64,000 bases of DNA from NCBI GenBank assembly GCA_023374045.1, contig CM041782.1:248959882-249023881 (forward strand), given 5' to 3'. Shown piece by piece: positions 34,839-47,232 of this stretch. Position numbers and translations under genes: made by a program. The DNA is from Limonium bicolor. Lineage: Eukaryota > Streptophyta > Magnoliopsida > Caryophyllales > Plumbaginaceae. The stretch's first letter is position 1. The number at the start of each line of letters is the position of its first letter. Under the pieces are notes generated by a model, which was given only the letters and a program-made list of their open reading frames with translations, did no database searches and was not told the DNA's origin.

Positions 34839-37800
34839 ATGGAAAACACCCAAAGCTTGCCAGCTTCAGCATCATCGACGTCTGAGTCACTTGTTGAGGC
34901 CGCGCTTAGGGTTCTGAATACGGCGGACCCGTTTGAGAAGGCCAAGCTAGGTGATCAAGTTGCAGAGCAATGGCTTCAAGGAACAATAACTCGACCTTAT
35001 GATCCTTCGGTGGACCTAAGTGTACCTGATCGTCCCGCCCGGCCCGCTAATGTCTGTAGCTGTTGGTCAAGTTTGTGCTTACTCATCTATTTGGGCACTG
35101 CAAGATAGCTGTTCGATGAAATGCCTGTTCGAGTAAGAAATTTTGATTGGTTAATTTGATTGGTTCTTTATTTATCATTTATGTGATTCTGTAGGTTAAG
35201 TTGTTGCCGCCCAACCTGATGCCCAAGCTAGGAAAAGCTGGGAGCTTGCAGAGCAGAATAGCGCTTGTTCACAGCCTCGCGCATATAGAGAGTTGGGCCA
35301 TTGACTTGTCTTGGGTATGTATAATACTCTTGTCCTTTCACTTATTTATGTTGGGGATCAAGAATAAAATACTTTGTTTTTTGGTGTAAACGTAGTTTTT
35401 TTTTTTTTGATTAACGCTTGAGATCATACTATGTATGTAAACCAGAGAACAATACAAAACTATAGCCCAGATGAGAAGTAATAGCACCCTCTCATCCTGC
35501 TTAATCAAGGTTTAACTTACATGTCGTACTAATATTTAGGGGAACCTGCTCCCCCATCCAGTAGATTGTACAATCTACCTGTGGGTTATCCAAATTAAAA
35601 ACTAGCTTAACCGGATAATTGTCATACATGGTTACATTTCCTCTTACAATACTAGCAAACTGAGGAAGCAAACCTTGAACTCTACTAATATCCTCCCAAC
35701 TAGCATTTTTCCTTCTAGTTCCTCCCACATTTAGGACATCGTGAAAATATTTTTCTATTGAATCCAAGCAAATGTTATGGCTACCCACTGAAATAGCAAG
35801 CTCCATAGCAATTCTTTTTGCTTTGATATCAGCATAAACCACCTTGAAGGTGCTAGAGATTCTTCGATTGAAAGCCGCTACGGGAATACCAAGATCATTA
35901 CAAATCAGACCTCCTAACACCCGATCCCCATACCTACTGATATGCGTACCTGTGCAGATATTGCTGTATCTGCTGGGGGGAGAGACCAATGACTCTAAGC
36001 AATAAGAGGGGAAGAGATCTTCATCACCTGGACATAAGCTTCAATAAAAGAGCCATTACCCTCGACTTCCTTCCACCAAGATAACTCAGGATTATGTTTG
36101 ACTTTGTTTCTCGCAGCATAAATAACCCAGACGTTGTTGGCGATGTGGGAGAGTTTTTTCGCACTCCAAACATTAGGCATTTGAAAGAACCAATCAAGAA
36201 GGGCCACCTCATTCGTCAGTGCACAACTACTCTCTATCAGATCCTTCCATGTCTCCCTCACTGCGCAACAGTGGAAAAAGCAATGAGCTAGGTTATCCTT
36301 AGCTCCATAGAAAAAACATTTAGAGGTACCTCTAATCCGCTTAGTCAGATTATCCTGGCATGGGATGATGTTGCCCAGGAATTTCCACAGATTCAGCTTA
36401 TCCCTAGGGCTACAAATAGAGGGGATGATCTTCTTACAAACTCTGGTAATATAATGAGACTGATTGGAGGAGCTGTCGACAACTGACTCATTTACCAGGT
36501 AGTTATAAGCGGATTTAACTGAGAACATTTTGTCTTTCGTGAGATTCCAGATCCAGCTGTTATTGCCAACACTATTTTGAGTCATACCAAGGCTGATCTC
36601 TGGAGCCGCCTGCTGCCGTGTACCGTCTCTGAGAAGATTAAGCACGGAGGAGATAGATTTCCATATGGGGCTACCTTTGTTATCAGGATGGCAATCTCTA
36701 ATACTATTATTTGGATAACAGAGATGTTTCATAACTTGGGCCACCAACGAGGTTGGATCCGTCAGTAATCTCTACAGCTGTTTAACAAGAAGAGCTTTGT
36801 TGAAGTTCTCAACTTCTGTGAAACCTAGACCACCCTAATCCACACTATCACACATCTTTGACCACTTGATCCAATGAAGTGATTTTTTGTCAACTTTTCC
36901 ACTCCACCAGAAAGAGGAAAAAGCTGAATTAAGCTTTGTAATGATACCTTTGGGGAGGGAAAACAAAGACATGGTATAATCGGGAATGGACTGAAGGACA
37001 CTAGGTACCATGATAGATCTTGCTGTCTGGGCCATCGCTTTAGTCCAACTAGCAATCCTTTTGTGAACTGAATCCAGAAGATAGGTAAAGAGATCGTGTT
37101 TCCTCCTACCTATCTTAAGAGGGAGACCTAGATATTTGGTGAAACAGGGAACCTCTTGGACATTGAGCATGCGGGCTAGGCTCTCTTTGATGGAAGGGGA
37201 TAATTTTTTGTTAAACACCAGTTCTGATTTGTGATGGTTAATTTTATGACCTGAGTCTTGGAGGAATTTGGAGAGGATATGATTTAGCTGAGAGATATTT
37301 GTGGAGCTAGCTTTCCCAAAGAGGAGGATATCATCCGCAAAGGCTAAATGAGAAATGGATGGGCATAGGGGAGATAACTTGATCCTATGGTAGTCTCCCT
37401 TAATCTCAGACTTATTCAGAAAGCTTGAAAGGGCTTCCTGAGCCAAAATAAAAAGGAAGGGAGAAAGAGGATCACCTTGCCTAATACCCCTAGTCTGAGA
37501 GAAAGAGGTACCTGGTTTGCCGTTGATGAGGATGGAGCATCTCACTGATCGGACACAGTTCATGACAGGGATGATCCAATCATTCGGGAAGCCCATCGAC
37601 GATAGCACATCTTGAAGAAAAGACCACTCTAATCTGTCATAAACCTTGCTAAGATCCAATTTGAGCGCAAAGAAACCATTCTTGACAGCTTGATTCTTAT
37701 CTAAGAATTGCTGAAGTTCACCCGCTAAAAGAGAGATCCCTATCAGCTTGGGGATGAGAGGAGGCAAACAAGGATTGAAAATACTCCCTAGCTATGATTT

Positions 37801-40800
37801 CAATCTTATGCCAAGAATACTTTATAGGTAGCCCAGGACCCATAAGACCAAATGTCTCTTCGGATCTATTAATGGAGGAAGCCCTGGCATGAAAGAAGCC
37901 CGTGTTCTTATCTCCTTTAATCCACTTATCTCTCGATCTTTGTTTCCACCATATTTCTCCCCGGTAAGCTAACAACTCAATTTCCATGAACAATCTTTTT
38001 CTATTGTTGATAGCTCCCACCGAGCTATCACTTATAGAAATATTGCGGAGCTCCTTCTTGTTAATGATCTTCCATTTGATTTTAGAAATAGACCAGCCCT
38101 TCCATTCACTCAACTTCCTAGCACACTGGCTCAGGCTAGTAGTGATGTCGAGGTTATGAGAGCTCCACACATTAGTGACTGTCTCCGCGCACTTAGCATC
38201 CAAACACCACCCATTTTCAAATCTGAAGACTTTAGCAGGGATTTTGTGTTTACCGGACAACCGAATAAACAGAAGACAATGATCAGAAGCTTCACAAGGC
38301 AAATGTTCCACAGATATATTTGGAAACATATTCAGTCCCGTGGAAGAGCAAAACACTCTATCCAATCTGCTATGAGAGTTAAACTCACCTTCCCTACAAT
38401 TAGTATAAGTAGAGCTTTCTCCAAAGAAACCAATATCATGAAAATCACACTTTACAATAACATCTCTAAAAGGGGACATATGAGCCTCTTGCCTTATTCT
38501 GCCCCCAATCTTCTCTGAGGCATACATGATCTGGTTGAAATTGTCGGCTACCACCCAGGGCATGTGAACTTGCTTGCTAAGTAGAAGAAGAAGTTTCCAA
38601 GACAAATGCTTAAGGGACCAATTGGACCACCCATAGAAGCCCGTGAAGACAAACTGGAGATCACCCGGGAGGGAAATAACTGCTGACATGTGGTGCCTAG
38701 ATTGGGATAAAATAGTACATCCTATTGAACTCTTCCTCATGAGGCAGAGTCCACCACTCCTACCTCTACTAGCTACCGTTAAACCCTGATAGCTAGGAAA
38801 TTTGCTGAAGAACCCTTCCATGTCTGCCAAAGATTTATGAGTTTCACTGAGGAAAATAATGTCCAGGTTTAGCTTTAACATCAAACTCTTCACCCAATGA
38901 CATCCTTGGGTTTACCCAATCCCCTACAATTAAGCGAAAGGCAACTCATCCGGTAACGCTCCCCGGGGAGGAACAGCGAAAACCACAAGTCAGTCCACCT
39001 ATCTAGATCTCCACAAACCTCCCACAGAACGAACAGATTGCAGGGACCAGCTAATCACCCAAACTAATCAGAAAGAGGCAAATTCAACAACTGCTCCCAC
39101 AAGATACTGATCAGAACTACCTCTCTGGGAGAGCCAAACAGAAGTCCAATTGCCCAACAAAAACTAACTGAAAACTCGAATTCAGCCACGAAAACTAGTT
39201 TATGGGGCAAGAAATTACCGCTGAAAACTGCTCCTACCCCGGAAGCCAATCCACACTCGGAAACTTCTGAAATCCAGACGACGGAAGCAAATGTCCAACA
39301 CTGGAGGAAATCCCAACCACCTCCCTGAATACTGACGGAAACGAAGCCCGCAATCACCTCCGATAGGACCTAGACTGCAGCCACGGAGGAAAGAAAAACT
39401 TGGGAAGTGAGTCCCGAATACTAGTCGCCGAAGAGAAGACTAAGAAGAAGCGGCCTAGCCCTTCTTCCAAACCACTGGAAGCCGTCGAAATACCCGACCC
39501 CAAATCCTGCCCTAACTGATCGACGAGAAGAACGCAATCTGAAGGACACTGCTCACAGGAAAGAGCCAAGAGAGCGAGGAGGACACAACTGGACTGGAAG
39601 GATAGTAGTGGCGGAAGCCAATCTCACTGAGATCACAGTTGAGAAAAAAGAGAACGACACACAGGTCGTCTCTGAAATTGCCTCAGAAGGGAAGAGAGCG
39701 ATAGGGGCGTGTTCTCGAGAATACAAGAAAATGAAGCATATTATTAATATTTTTGGTGTAAACGTAGTTGATGTGAAGTGCACGAGTTGAATTACACTAT
39801 CCAGCAAGAGCTTTATTGCTTTGATTTTTTTCTGATGGAAGGGTTGATTTTTACTTGGAAAGTTTAGCTTTCCGCTAAATCATTTATCCATCCAAACTAT
39901 TAGGTTAATTCAGGGGTAGACGATAAACATTCATAGGGCAGTCTTCAAACAAAAATGACTTCCTAAAAGAACTTGAACCCTTAAGCTGCAACATATTCCA
40001 GGGGTGTATATCCATCCAACCACAGTATATTTGAGTTAATCTAATGCAGATTTTGGTAATATTCCCAAGTTCATGGGCTCACTTGACACCCTAAACATTT
40101 CTAGGTCTGCCCCTGGGTTGATTAGATTTTTCCAAAACTAGGGTTAATCAGAGCAATTGGTTCCCTCCTTAAACTGATTCTCTATGTACTAATTCCAGGT
40201 AAAATTTTAACTTCGGAGTAACTCATCTGAATTTTCACAGGTGTAGATGAGATTGACATGTATACCTTGCTGGGTCTTGCCTAGTTCAAAGCCTAAGATA
40301 ATGCTTGTGTTGGTGACCTTGGTGTCATATCAAACTTTCATTTCACTAGAACAGAAAATCATTGCTCCTAGTTGTTTTGATCTTCTTGATTAACTTCCAT
40401 CCCGACTCCGGCTAATTTTGTCATTTTTCTATTTTTCTAAAACACCTCTCCGGAGTACTTTATAATCTAGGCATCTCCCTACGTTTTGCTTCATATCTTT
40501 GTTATTAAGGTTTCTAGGAATTTAACGTTCTGCTGATCTATATATTCATTCTAGATACTTTTCATGAGATTTTTAAATTCTTCCAGGATATAATTGCTAG
40601 ATTTGGGAAGCAGGAAGCCATGCCGAGGGAATTTTTCACAGATTTTGTGAAGGTGGCACAGGATGAAGGTCGTCATTTCACACTTCTTTCTAACCGCTTG
40701 GAGGAATTAGGCTCATTCTATGGAGCATTACCTGCTCATGATGGTTTGTGGGACTCGGCAACTGCTACTTCAAAGGATCTCTTGTCACGTTTGGCAGTTG

Positions 40801-41953
40801 AGCACTGTGTCCATGAGGTACATTCTTTTTATATGTCGGGCCATGTTCCTATGTCTTCTTTTCCCCAAATGGTCAATGCATTGCATACACATACATGACA
40901 TATATACACGCCCATGATGCTAGTATGAGGACAGTGTAGTAAATTTCTTAAGATATGGCTGAAAAATAGCACAATTGCGAATTTAATGAAATTGTTTTCA
41001 CAATTTTCCTTGCGATACATGGCGTAGGAAATTGTTTAAGAGAACCTACGGATTCTCATACTGATAACAGAAAAACTTATCATACAATAGTATGCAGATA
41101 GATATTGATAAACTGTTAATGTTATGATATTGATAAGATGTTATGAAAAACAAGTTCTACGGGAGATTTCAACCCAAATGATTACCCTATTACTTGCAGA
41201 ACCTCTGTAATTAATAGAGAGAAGACTCTTATTAATATGTTTAAACCTTCTTTTTGAAAGAATCAAAGCCTTCTTTATTTATTTTCATTTTTTCTGGTGC
41301 TTTCTTTTTTTGTTTGGTTTGCGTGCAGACTCAGCTCCTTTTTCAAAAAACCATTAGCTATTTCTCGAATTTGTAAAACTTGTCGAGAATACCGTACAAT
41401 AAGTTTGAGAAAGTGTCACTCTTTGCACATGATCTTTTCTGAACCTTGGGATTGTCTTATTAAGTTCAAAGGAATGGACCATATGCTTTACTTCCAGCCT
41501 CCATGGTTTATGCAATTGATGATACAGGCTAGAGGCCTTGACGTGGTGCCCACAACTATTTCCCGTTTTCGCAATGGAGGTGATGATAACACTGCCAATT
41601 TACTGGAGACCATAATTTATCCTGAAGAGATCACCCATTGTGCTGCTGGTATTCGATGGTTCAAGTATCTCTGCAAACGTTCAAAGAATCTAAACTCAGA
41701 TCAATATAGTTCTTTTAGTCTGAAAGCAGGGAAGGGAGAAAAAGGGAGGAATCATACTGCTGGTAGAAACGAAGGCGGGGGCAATGAAGAAGTTGATGAA
41801 ATTATCAAAAAGTTCCATGAAACAGTTAGGACTTACTTTAGGGGGCCACTAAAACCTCCTTTCAACGCAGAAGCTCGAAAAGCGGCTGGATTTGGCCCTG
41901 AATGGTATGAGCCTCTAGCTGTGAAAGAGGCAATTGGAGAACAAGCAGGTTAA
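34839..41953 (+). CDS. DUF455 (ferritin-like fold) family protein, 4 exons
   Basis: Exons 34839-35051, 35195-35314, 40587-40817 and 41528-41953 are all in phase 0 with GT/AG introns and give 329 residues. Recognisable family blocks: LVEAALRVLNTADPFEKAKLGD, PDRPARP, NLMPKLGKAGSLQSRIALVHSLAHIESWAIDLSW, DIIARFGKQE, PREFFTDFVKVAQDEGRHF, LPAHDGLWDSA, LAVEHCVHEARGLDVVPTTISRF, YPEEITHCAAGIRWF and GPLKPPFNAEARKAAGFGPEWYEPLA. The repeated E...H pairs (HIES; EGRHF; EHCVHE; EEITH) are the sort of ligands found in ferritin-like di-iron proteins. The biochemical role is unknown to me. No signal peptide is obvious. Start ATG 34839 is chosen because family similarity begins soon after; 34812 is an in-frame alternative. 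The second intron is 5.27 kb because of a LINE insertion; the gene otherwise looks intact. Confidence 0.88.
35501..35989 (-). pseudogene. LINE C-terminal RNase-H-like domain
   Basis: A frame change separates this from RT. It has the RVT_3/RNase-H-like pattern of plant LINEs: GDRVLGGLICNDLGIPVAAF, KVVYADIKAKRIAMELAISVG and LDSIEKYFHDVL, ending about 90 bp before the poly(A) tail. Confidence 0.7.
35995..37767 (-). pseudogene. LINE reverse transcriptase and zinc-binding domain, deleted and interrupted
   Basis: The RT frame starts near LAGELQQFLDK, then ALKLDLSKVYDRLEW, GIRQGDPLSPFLFILAQEALS, the catalytic LAFADDILLFGKAS, and GHKINHHKSELVF. The fingers region normally lying between endonuclease and this point (on the order of 150 residues) is missing. 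Stops occur near 36835 and 36778. The same frame resumes at 36747 with the zf-RVT-type block (LWKFLGNIIPCQDNLTKR, CFFYGAKDNLAHCFFHC). The element cannot be autonomous. Confidence 0.88.
37718..38893 (-). pseudogene. LINE endonuclease (APE-like) domain
   Basis: 391-residue open frame with APE-type features: DIIFLSETHKS (metal-binding Glu), SRGRSGGLCLM, FTGFYGWSN, WVVADNFNQIM (GDFN-type motif with Asn in place of the usual spacing), SRLDRVFCS and LPCEASDHCLLF (catalytic His). It nicks target DNA to prime copying. It begins without the usual N-terminal start (WNVRGLG block not seen in this frame). The frame breaks at the RT boundary. Confidence 0.88.
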
Positions 41954-42275
41954 GAAAGACGTTATAGTTTGAGCAATAGCATTTTTTTTTGTCAGATTTG
42001 GTAAATTAGGTCTGAAGCTGTGTGTTTGGCACTTCTTTTGCTATTGACTAGTCTACGCAAATTTGTTTCAAGGGTAACTGCTGGTGATGGACAAATCCCA
42101 AACCTTAGCTGGCTGAATGTATTTTTACACTGAAGAACATGGACCATAAGCTTGACCAAATTAACAGTATTTTGATTGTGTATGTGTCTCTGATTATTAG
42201 TAACATATAGGAGCCGCTCTTAAAGAATTTCAACTGTGCAACAGCCTACGGGCTCTGCACCTTTCTAAAGTTCTA

Positions 42276-43820
42276 GGCTGCGTTCGGACATGGCTTTTGT
42301 GTGGTATAAATGTGGCATTTTTGAGTTTGGCATTTTTGATAAAAAAATGTTAAACCGTCACCTCCGAATAACAATTTTCAAGACAGCCACAAATATACCT
42401 GCACAAAACAACCAACAATTTATGCTGCAAATATAATGAATACCGTAAACAGAGGTGGAGCCAGAAAACTGTAATTAAGGGGGACGAGAATATTTTAATA
42501 ATATTAATTAATATTTAAAAATTATTTTTTAATTTATAATTATATTTTAAAAATGATATTAAATATTAAATTTGACACAAAATTAAATTAAAATTGAAAG
42601 ATATAGATTAATATATTATAAATTAGTTTAATTTTCCTTTTTTATTTTTAGTTTTTTTTATAAAGATTGGTATACTAAATTATAAATTAATGAAAATAAT
42701 ATAGAACAATAGTTTTAAACTAGTAGCGTTTTTCTAAATTGTTTATTCAGATACGGATAAATAGTCTCTTAAAACTATTACTATCTATCAATTCTAATAA
42801 AATATTCTACAAGGAAAAGAGCAAACTAATAAAAATTACGATGTAAACTTTCAATTATATCAAAATTATTAGAGTACAAAATATTTGTAGTATATTTCAG
42901 AAATATCAATTATAAGTATTCAACTTGCTAAGTAATGATTAATTACAAAACCGTTTGTACAAACTATTATGGTTTGTCAGTATATCAAAGTTATTATATG
43001 TTTTATACCGTGCCTAATAATTAAAGAATAATTTTATATGCTAATATACATTATTTTTCATTTCTTGGCATATCCAGTATTAAATTAAAATTTATGTTTT
43101 TGAATTTCATTAAGTAATATTTAATTGAATAGAATATATTGTTTTAACTACAAATATATGTTTAAAATAAATATTTTATCAACAATTAAACAATATATAA
43201 CAATAAAATAATAAGTGATATATATATGTTCGCTTACAGTCAATTATTTTATTATTAGAAAGAATTGCTTTTTCATTTCAATGATATTATTTATTCCATT
43301 AAAAATTAAAATAATCTTAAGTATTAATACATTTGAAATGTTATATTAAATACTAATATATAATCCATAAAACTATATTTTTATATATAACATCTAATAT
43401 ATTTGCTCTAAATACAATGGTTTATTTCTTTATTTTTTCAAATATATGTAATTTTTTTTATATAAATTAATATGTATACATATCATAAATTAATTGTCAC
43501 TAAAATATTAATATATAATATTAATTATTAAAGGCTATAATTGAATATCTACATATATTTTAACTTTATTAACAAAAAATTGTTTTAAAATGTAATATAA
43601 AATTTTTAATTGTAACAACAAAAACGGTAAACGCACTGCACAAAACTATCTAATTCAAAACAGCCAGACGAAACCGCCACCTGCCGAACACTAGTTTTCA
43701 AAACAGCCACAAAACAACCAGCACAAAACAACCAGCAAAACTACCACAAAACAGCCAGCCAAAACAACCAGATCAAAACAACCATAAAACTATCACAAAA
43801 AAGCCATGCCAAACGCAGCC
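42276..43820. mobile_element. PIF/Harbinger-like MITE carrying a nested element
   Basis: Inverted ends GGCTGCGTTCGGACATGGC (left) and, reverse-complemented right end, GGCTGCGTTTGGCATGGC, flanked by CTA (42273-42275, 43821-43823). Both arms hold acaaccagcacaaaa-type short repeats. Without the inner insertion (42450-43623) it would be about 370 bp. It begins about 320 bp after the DUF455 stop; 41954-42272 holds only that gene's 3' flank. Confidence 0.8.
42450..43623. mobile_element. AT-rich hAT-like insertion inside the MITE
   Basis: The left end CAGAGGTGGAGCCAGAAA matches the family of the MITE at 19799. The flanks accgtaaa (42442-42449) and acggtaaa (43624-43631) look like an 8-bp duplication with one change. 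The interior is about 1.17 kb of very AT-rich non-coding DNA. A matching right inverted end is not visible, so it is damaged or the boundary is wrong. Confidence 0.5.
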
Positions 43821-44084
43821 CTAGTATCGAGTTTGATGTTTCATGAGTTTTTTTCCAAAGGGGTGTTTCATGAGGTTAGTTTTGGTTCATTTGGAGATGT
43901 GTTTATGGTGTAGTAGACAGAATGACGCACAAGGCTGGTTATAGTCGGGTGTGGGGGATTTTAATCATGGTTGTTATTTGTAGTACAAAACTACTAATCA
44001 CTGTAATATAAAATTATTTTAAATCACATTAATATTTGAAATGAGTTATAATTTTTTTCGCACAATAACCTATTTGTTATCATA

Positions 44085-44400
44085 AACAGCTAAATTAATA
44101 AAATTGGGTGTGAAAGACGCTAAATGTGTTGACACGTTGCTTAGACGCATAACTTTATTTTGTTATATTAAAATTATTGGCGTTTTCATACTTTTTCTAT
44201 AAAACCGACATGTAACTGGTTAAAACGAGGGAAAACATGGCTCAGTGTAAATAAAAAACTAAAAAACAGCTAGATTATTAGAATTGGTTCCAAAAGACAC
44301 TAAACGAGTTTAGACGTTCAAACATATAACTTTATTTTATACACGTTTTCCAACATATACTAAAAAAATGACATCTAATTGACAACCAAAGTCAAGTTTT
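44085..44400. repeat. Two diverged tandem copies of a 180-bp repeat
   Basis: AACAGCTAAATT... at 44085 and AACAGCTAGATT... at 44265 start copies that stay alignable for about 130 bases (ataactttatttt, cgttttc). The second copy runs into the remnant of the 3' LTR of C. 43824-44084 is AT-rich, with no gene seen. Confidence 0.6.
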
Positions 44401-44724
44401 GAACACTTTGACAAAAATGTGTCTTAAGGAGTTTTAGTGCTCCATTTTGTGTTTAAACTCATTCTAGAGTTTGGTTTGCTTTGGTAATTATTTTATTATG
44501 TTCATACCCTAATTATAAGGTTTAGGAATCCATTTTGGATCCTAGTTGAGGTCATACAATCCCTTAAGGTGCTTAATGCACATTTTTGGCTTTAAGTGAT
44601 TTTATGGCATGTTTTTGCCTTATAAAATTTTAGATTGTTCCTCAATGGTTCTAAGATGATTTTTAATCTTAATAAACCATTATTATACCATTCAATCATG
44701 TTTTAGTAGTTATGGGGTATTTCA
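44400..44724 (-). mobile_element. Gypsy C: 3' LTR, truncated
   Basis: On the minus strand the LTR starts TGAAATACCCC at 44724 directly after the polypurine tract (44725-44740, TTTAAGGGGGGTAGAT). About 325 bp resemble the start of LTR D (words such as 'aatggtat', 'gaacaat', 'aaaatgtgc'). The expected TGTAACACC terminus is absent down to 43824, so most of this LTR is lost. The left limit is approximate. Confidence 0.65.
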
Positions 44725-45127
44725 ATCTACCCCCCTTAAAGAGACTTCGCCCCGAAGTCGTTACTCACATTCGATTTTCCTAAGGAATCAAGTTCCACTA
44801 GGTAAATAACAGTCTCACTACTAGGGATCTTACCCCACTAGGTTCAGACCTAGTTTGCAACTAATCCCATTCCACCTAGCCATCACTCATGGCACAATTC
44901 ATTCATACACAGCACTAAACAAGGTGTGAAACCAACCCGGAGTACTCAAAGGTACTATATATATATATATATAACCAAACACAGGTGCACTAAGGCACTA
45001 CATACAATGTATCAAACATACAACCAAATCATGAAACAAACATGTATGACTCAGCATACCATCAAAACACACCACCAAGACATACAAAATACAAGACCTA
45101 GTGCATAAACATATGCACAAGCCAAGT

Positions 45128-45150
45128 GGCTCTACCCCCCATAAAAAGGG
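45128..45150 (-). other. Second polypurine-like tract of Gypsy C
   Basis: On the minus strand TATGGGGGGTAGAGCC follows the integrase stop, about 400 bp before the true polypurine tract. It matches the extra tract of element A (18181-18197). The interval 44741-45127 has no gene. Confidence 0.6.
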
Positions 45151-45183
45151 TTTGACCACGAACCCGTACAAGTATCTCAGCCA

Positions 45184-46392
45184 CTACTCGAAGAGTGCTG
45201 GAGACTTCGCACTCATGGAGTCTTCTAACTCCCATGTAGCCTCCTCCACGTCATGGTTCGACCAGAGAACCTTGACCATGCTAACGGTCTTGTTCCTAGT
45301 CTGCCTCATCTTCGTATCGAGGATGCGGAGTGGTACTTCTTCATATCGTAGAGCGGGGTCCAACTCTAAAGTCTCTGGCTCTAAAATGTGCGATGGGTGG
45401 GCCACATACCTCTTCAACTGTGAAACGTGAAAGACGTCATGCACCCTCCCGAGCTCTGCTGACAAATCCAGTCTATAGGCTAATGGGCCCACTCGCTCCT
45501 TAATCGCATATGGCCTAACATACTTCGGGCTCAATTTGCCCTTCTGCCCAAACCGGAAGATCCCCTTCATGGGTGACACTCGAAGGAATACTCTATCGTT
45601 AGTAGTAAACTCGATGTCCCTCCTCCTCGTGTCGGTGTATGAATTCTGCCGATCTTGGGCTACCTTCATGTTCTTACGAATCTGTAGGACATCCTCCTTG
45701 ATCTGCTCTAGGTACTCAGGTCCTAGAAGCGTAGTCTCACTGGCCTCGTCCCAGCATAAAGGAGTCCTACATGGTCTACCGTAAAGCGCCTGGAACGGTG
45801 GCATCTGAATAGATGAGTGGTAGTTGTTGATGTAGGCGAACTCTATCAGATATAATAGCTCTAACCAGCTCCCCTGAAAGTCTAAGGCACATGCTCTCAG
45901 CATGTCCTCCAGTGTCTGGATGGTCCTCTCACTCTGACCGTCGGTCTGAGGATGAAATGTCGTACGCAGCTTCAGCTTCGTACCCAAGGCTTCCTGAATC
46001 TGACCCCAGAATCTAGATAGGAAACGAGGATCTCTGTCAGACTCAATGGTCTTCGGTACACCATGGTGTCGGATCACCTCCTTTTGGAATAGGTCCGCCA
46101 ACTTCGGGACATTCCAGGTATCCTTCATAGCAATAAACTTTGCCACCTTCGTAAGACAATCTACAATGACCCAGATCGTGTTCAGTCCTCCCTTAGTCGG
46201 TGGGAGACCGACAACGAAATCCATCGAGATGTCCTCGAACTTCCAGCAAGGAATAGGCATGGACTGCACTAATCCACCGGGTCTCATGTGCTCAAACTTA
46301 ACCTTCTGACAGGTCAAGCATCTAGTCACAAAGTCGGCTACGTCCTTCTTCATCCCGCTCCACCAGAAATGGACCTTCAAGTCCTTGTACAT
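45184..46392 (-). pseudogene. Gypsy C integrase with chromodomain-like tail
   Basis: A 402-residue open frame, the best preserved pol part in the window. It has MYKDLKVHFWWSGMKKDV...CLTCQ (zinc region; the two His lie just upstream beyond a TAG near 46437), the DDE core (ISMDF, SDRDPRF, GQSERTIQ), FQALYGRPCRTPLCW, FGQKGKLSPKY and GRVHDVFHVSQLK. It ends with VKVLWSNHDVEEATWELE, the Tekay/Del-type chromodomain-like end. All three catalytic acidic residues are present. Confidence 0.9.
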
Positions 46393-46437
46393 CTTTGAAG
46401 AACCAGGGTGGACGGATAAGGACGAGCAATGAGCCTC

Positions 46438-47232
46438 CTAGAGTATCTTCTCCTTCATATCAGGAGAAGACTCTGGAATACATAACCGGCCATTCAATCG
46501 AATCATGCCGTCATCGCTCAGTTCAAAGTCGTACTTCTGACTCTCAAAAAAACCCTCTGCCATTTTCTGCCTGATACTCTGTATATACTGATCGCTCGCG
46601 TGTGCAGCTCGTATCTCATCAATCAGACTGCTGCTCGCTAAAATAGTAAACAATGAATGTGCTCGGCAGCTCAGGGTGTCGGCTACAACGTTTGCCTTGC
46701 CCTCCTTGTACTTCAGGTCTATGTCGTAGTCCTTCAATAACTCGACCCATCTTCTCTGTCGCATGTTCAGCTCCTTCTGAGTGAAGAGATGTTGTAAACT
46801 CTTGTGATCATAGTAGATGGTGACTATCACCCCATAAAGATAGTGGGGCCAGATCTTCAAAGCGAAGACTATTGCGCCCAACTCAAGGTCATGTGTGGGG
46901 TAGTTCACCTCGTGCTTCTTCAGCTGTCGGGATGCGTAGGCAACAACCTTCCCATGCTACATAAGCACACAGCCTAGACCGGTTCCAGAGGCATCACAAT
47001 ATACCTCGAACCCATCGGTGCCCTCAAGGATAGTAAGAACGGGTGCCGATGTCAAAAGATCCTTCAGTGTCTGAAAGGACTGCTCGCACTCGGCAGACCA
47101 TAAGAACTGGGACTCCTTCTTCATGAGATTCGTCATCGGTTTGGCCACTTTGGAGAAGTCCTTCTCGAACCTTCGATAGTAACCGGCCAAACCTAGAAAG
47201 CTGCGGATGACTGTTACCGTCTTCTTGGCCAA
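46438..47232 (-). pseudogene. Gypsy C RNase H region, interrupted
   Basis: 46957-47232 encodes the RT end and RNase H start ([37 protein letters not shown] then a stop). 46438-46908 continues in another open stretch ([52 protein letters not shown]). Several residues differ from the consensus (DTLSCR in place of DALSRR). Non-functional as it stands. Confidence 0.85.

Larger units (their letters stand above)
35396..39749 (-). mobile_element. LINE (L1-type) inserted in the second intron of the DUF455 gene
   Basis: Minus-strand non-LTR element with a poly(A) tail seen as T13 at 35396-35408. It is flanked by an 18-bp duplication tttttggtgtaaacgtag at 35378-35395 and 39750-39767, identical in both copies. 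Endonuclease, RT, zinc-binding C-terminal and RNase-H-like domains are present in order, but with stops, frameshifts and a deletion. The roughly 850 bp ahead of the endonuclease (38900-39749) would contain ORF1 or 5'UTR remnants; no clear gag-like frame is visible, so the 5' end may be truncated. Confidence 0.93.
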
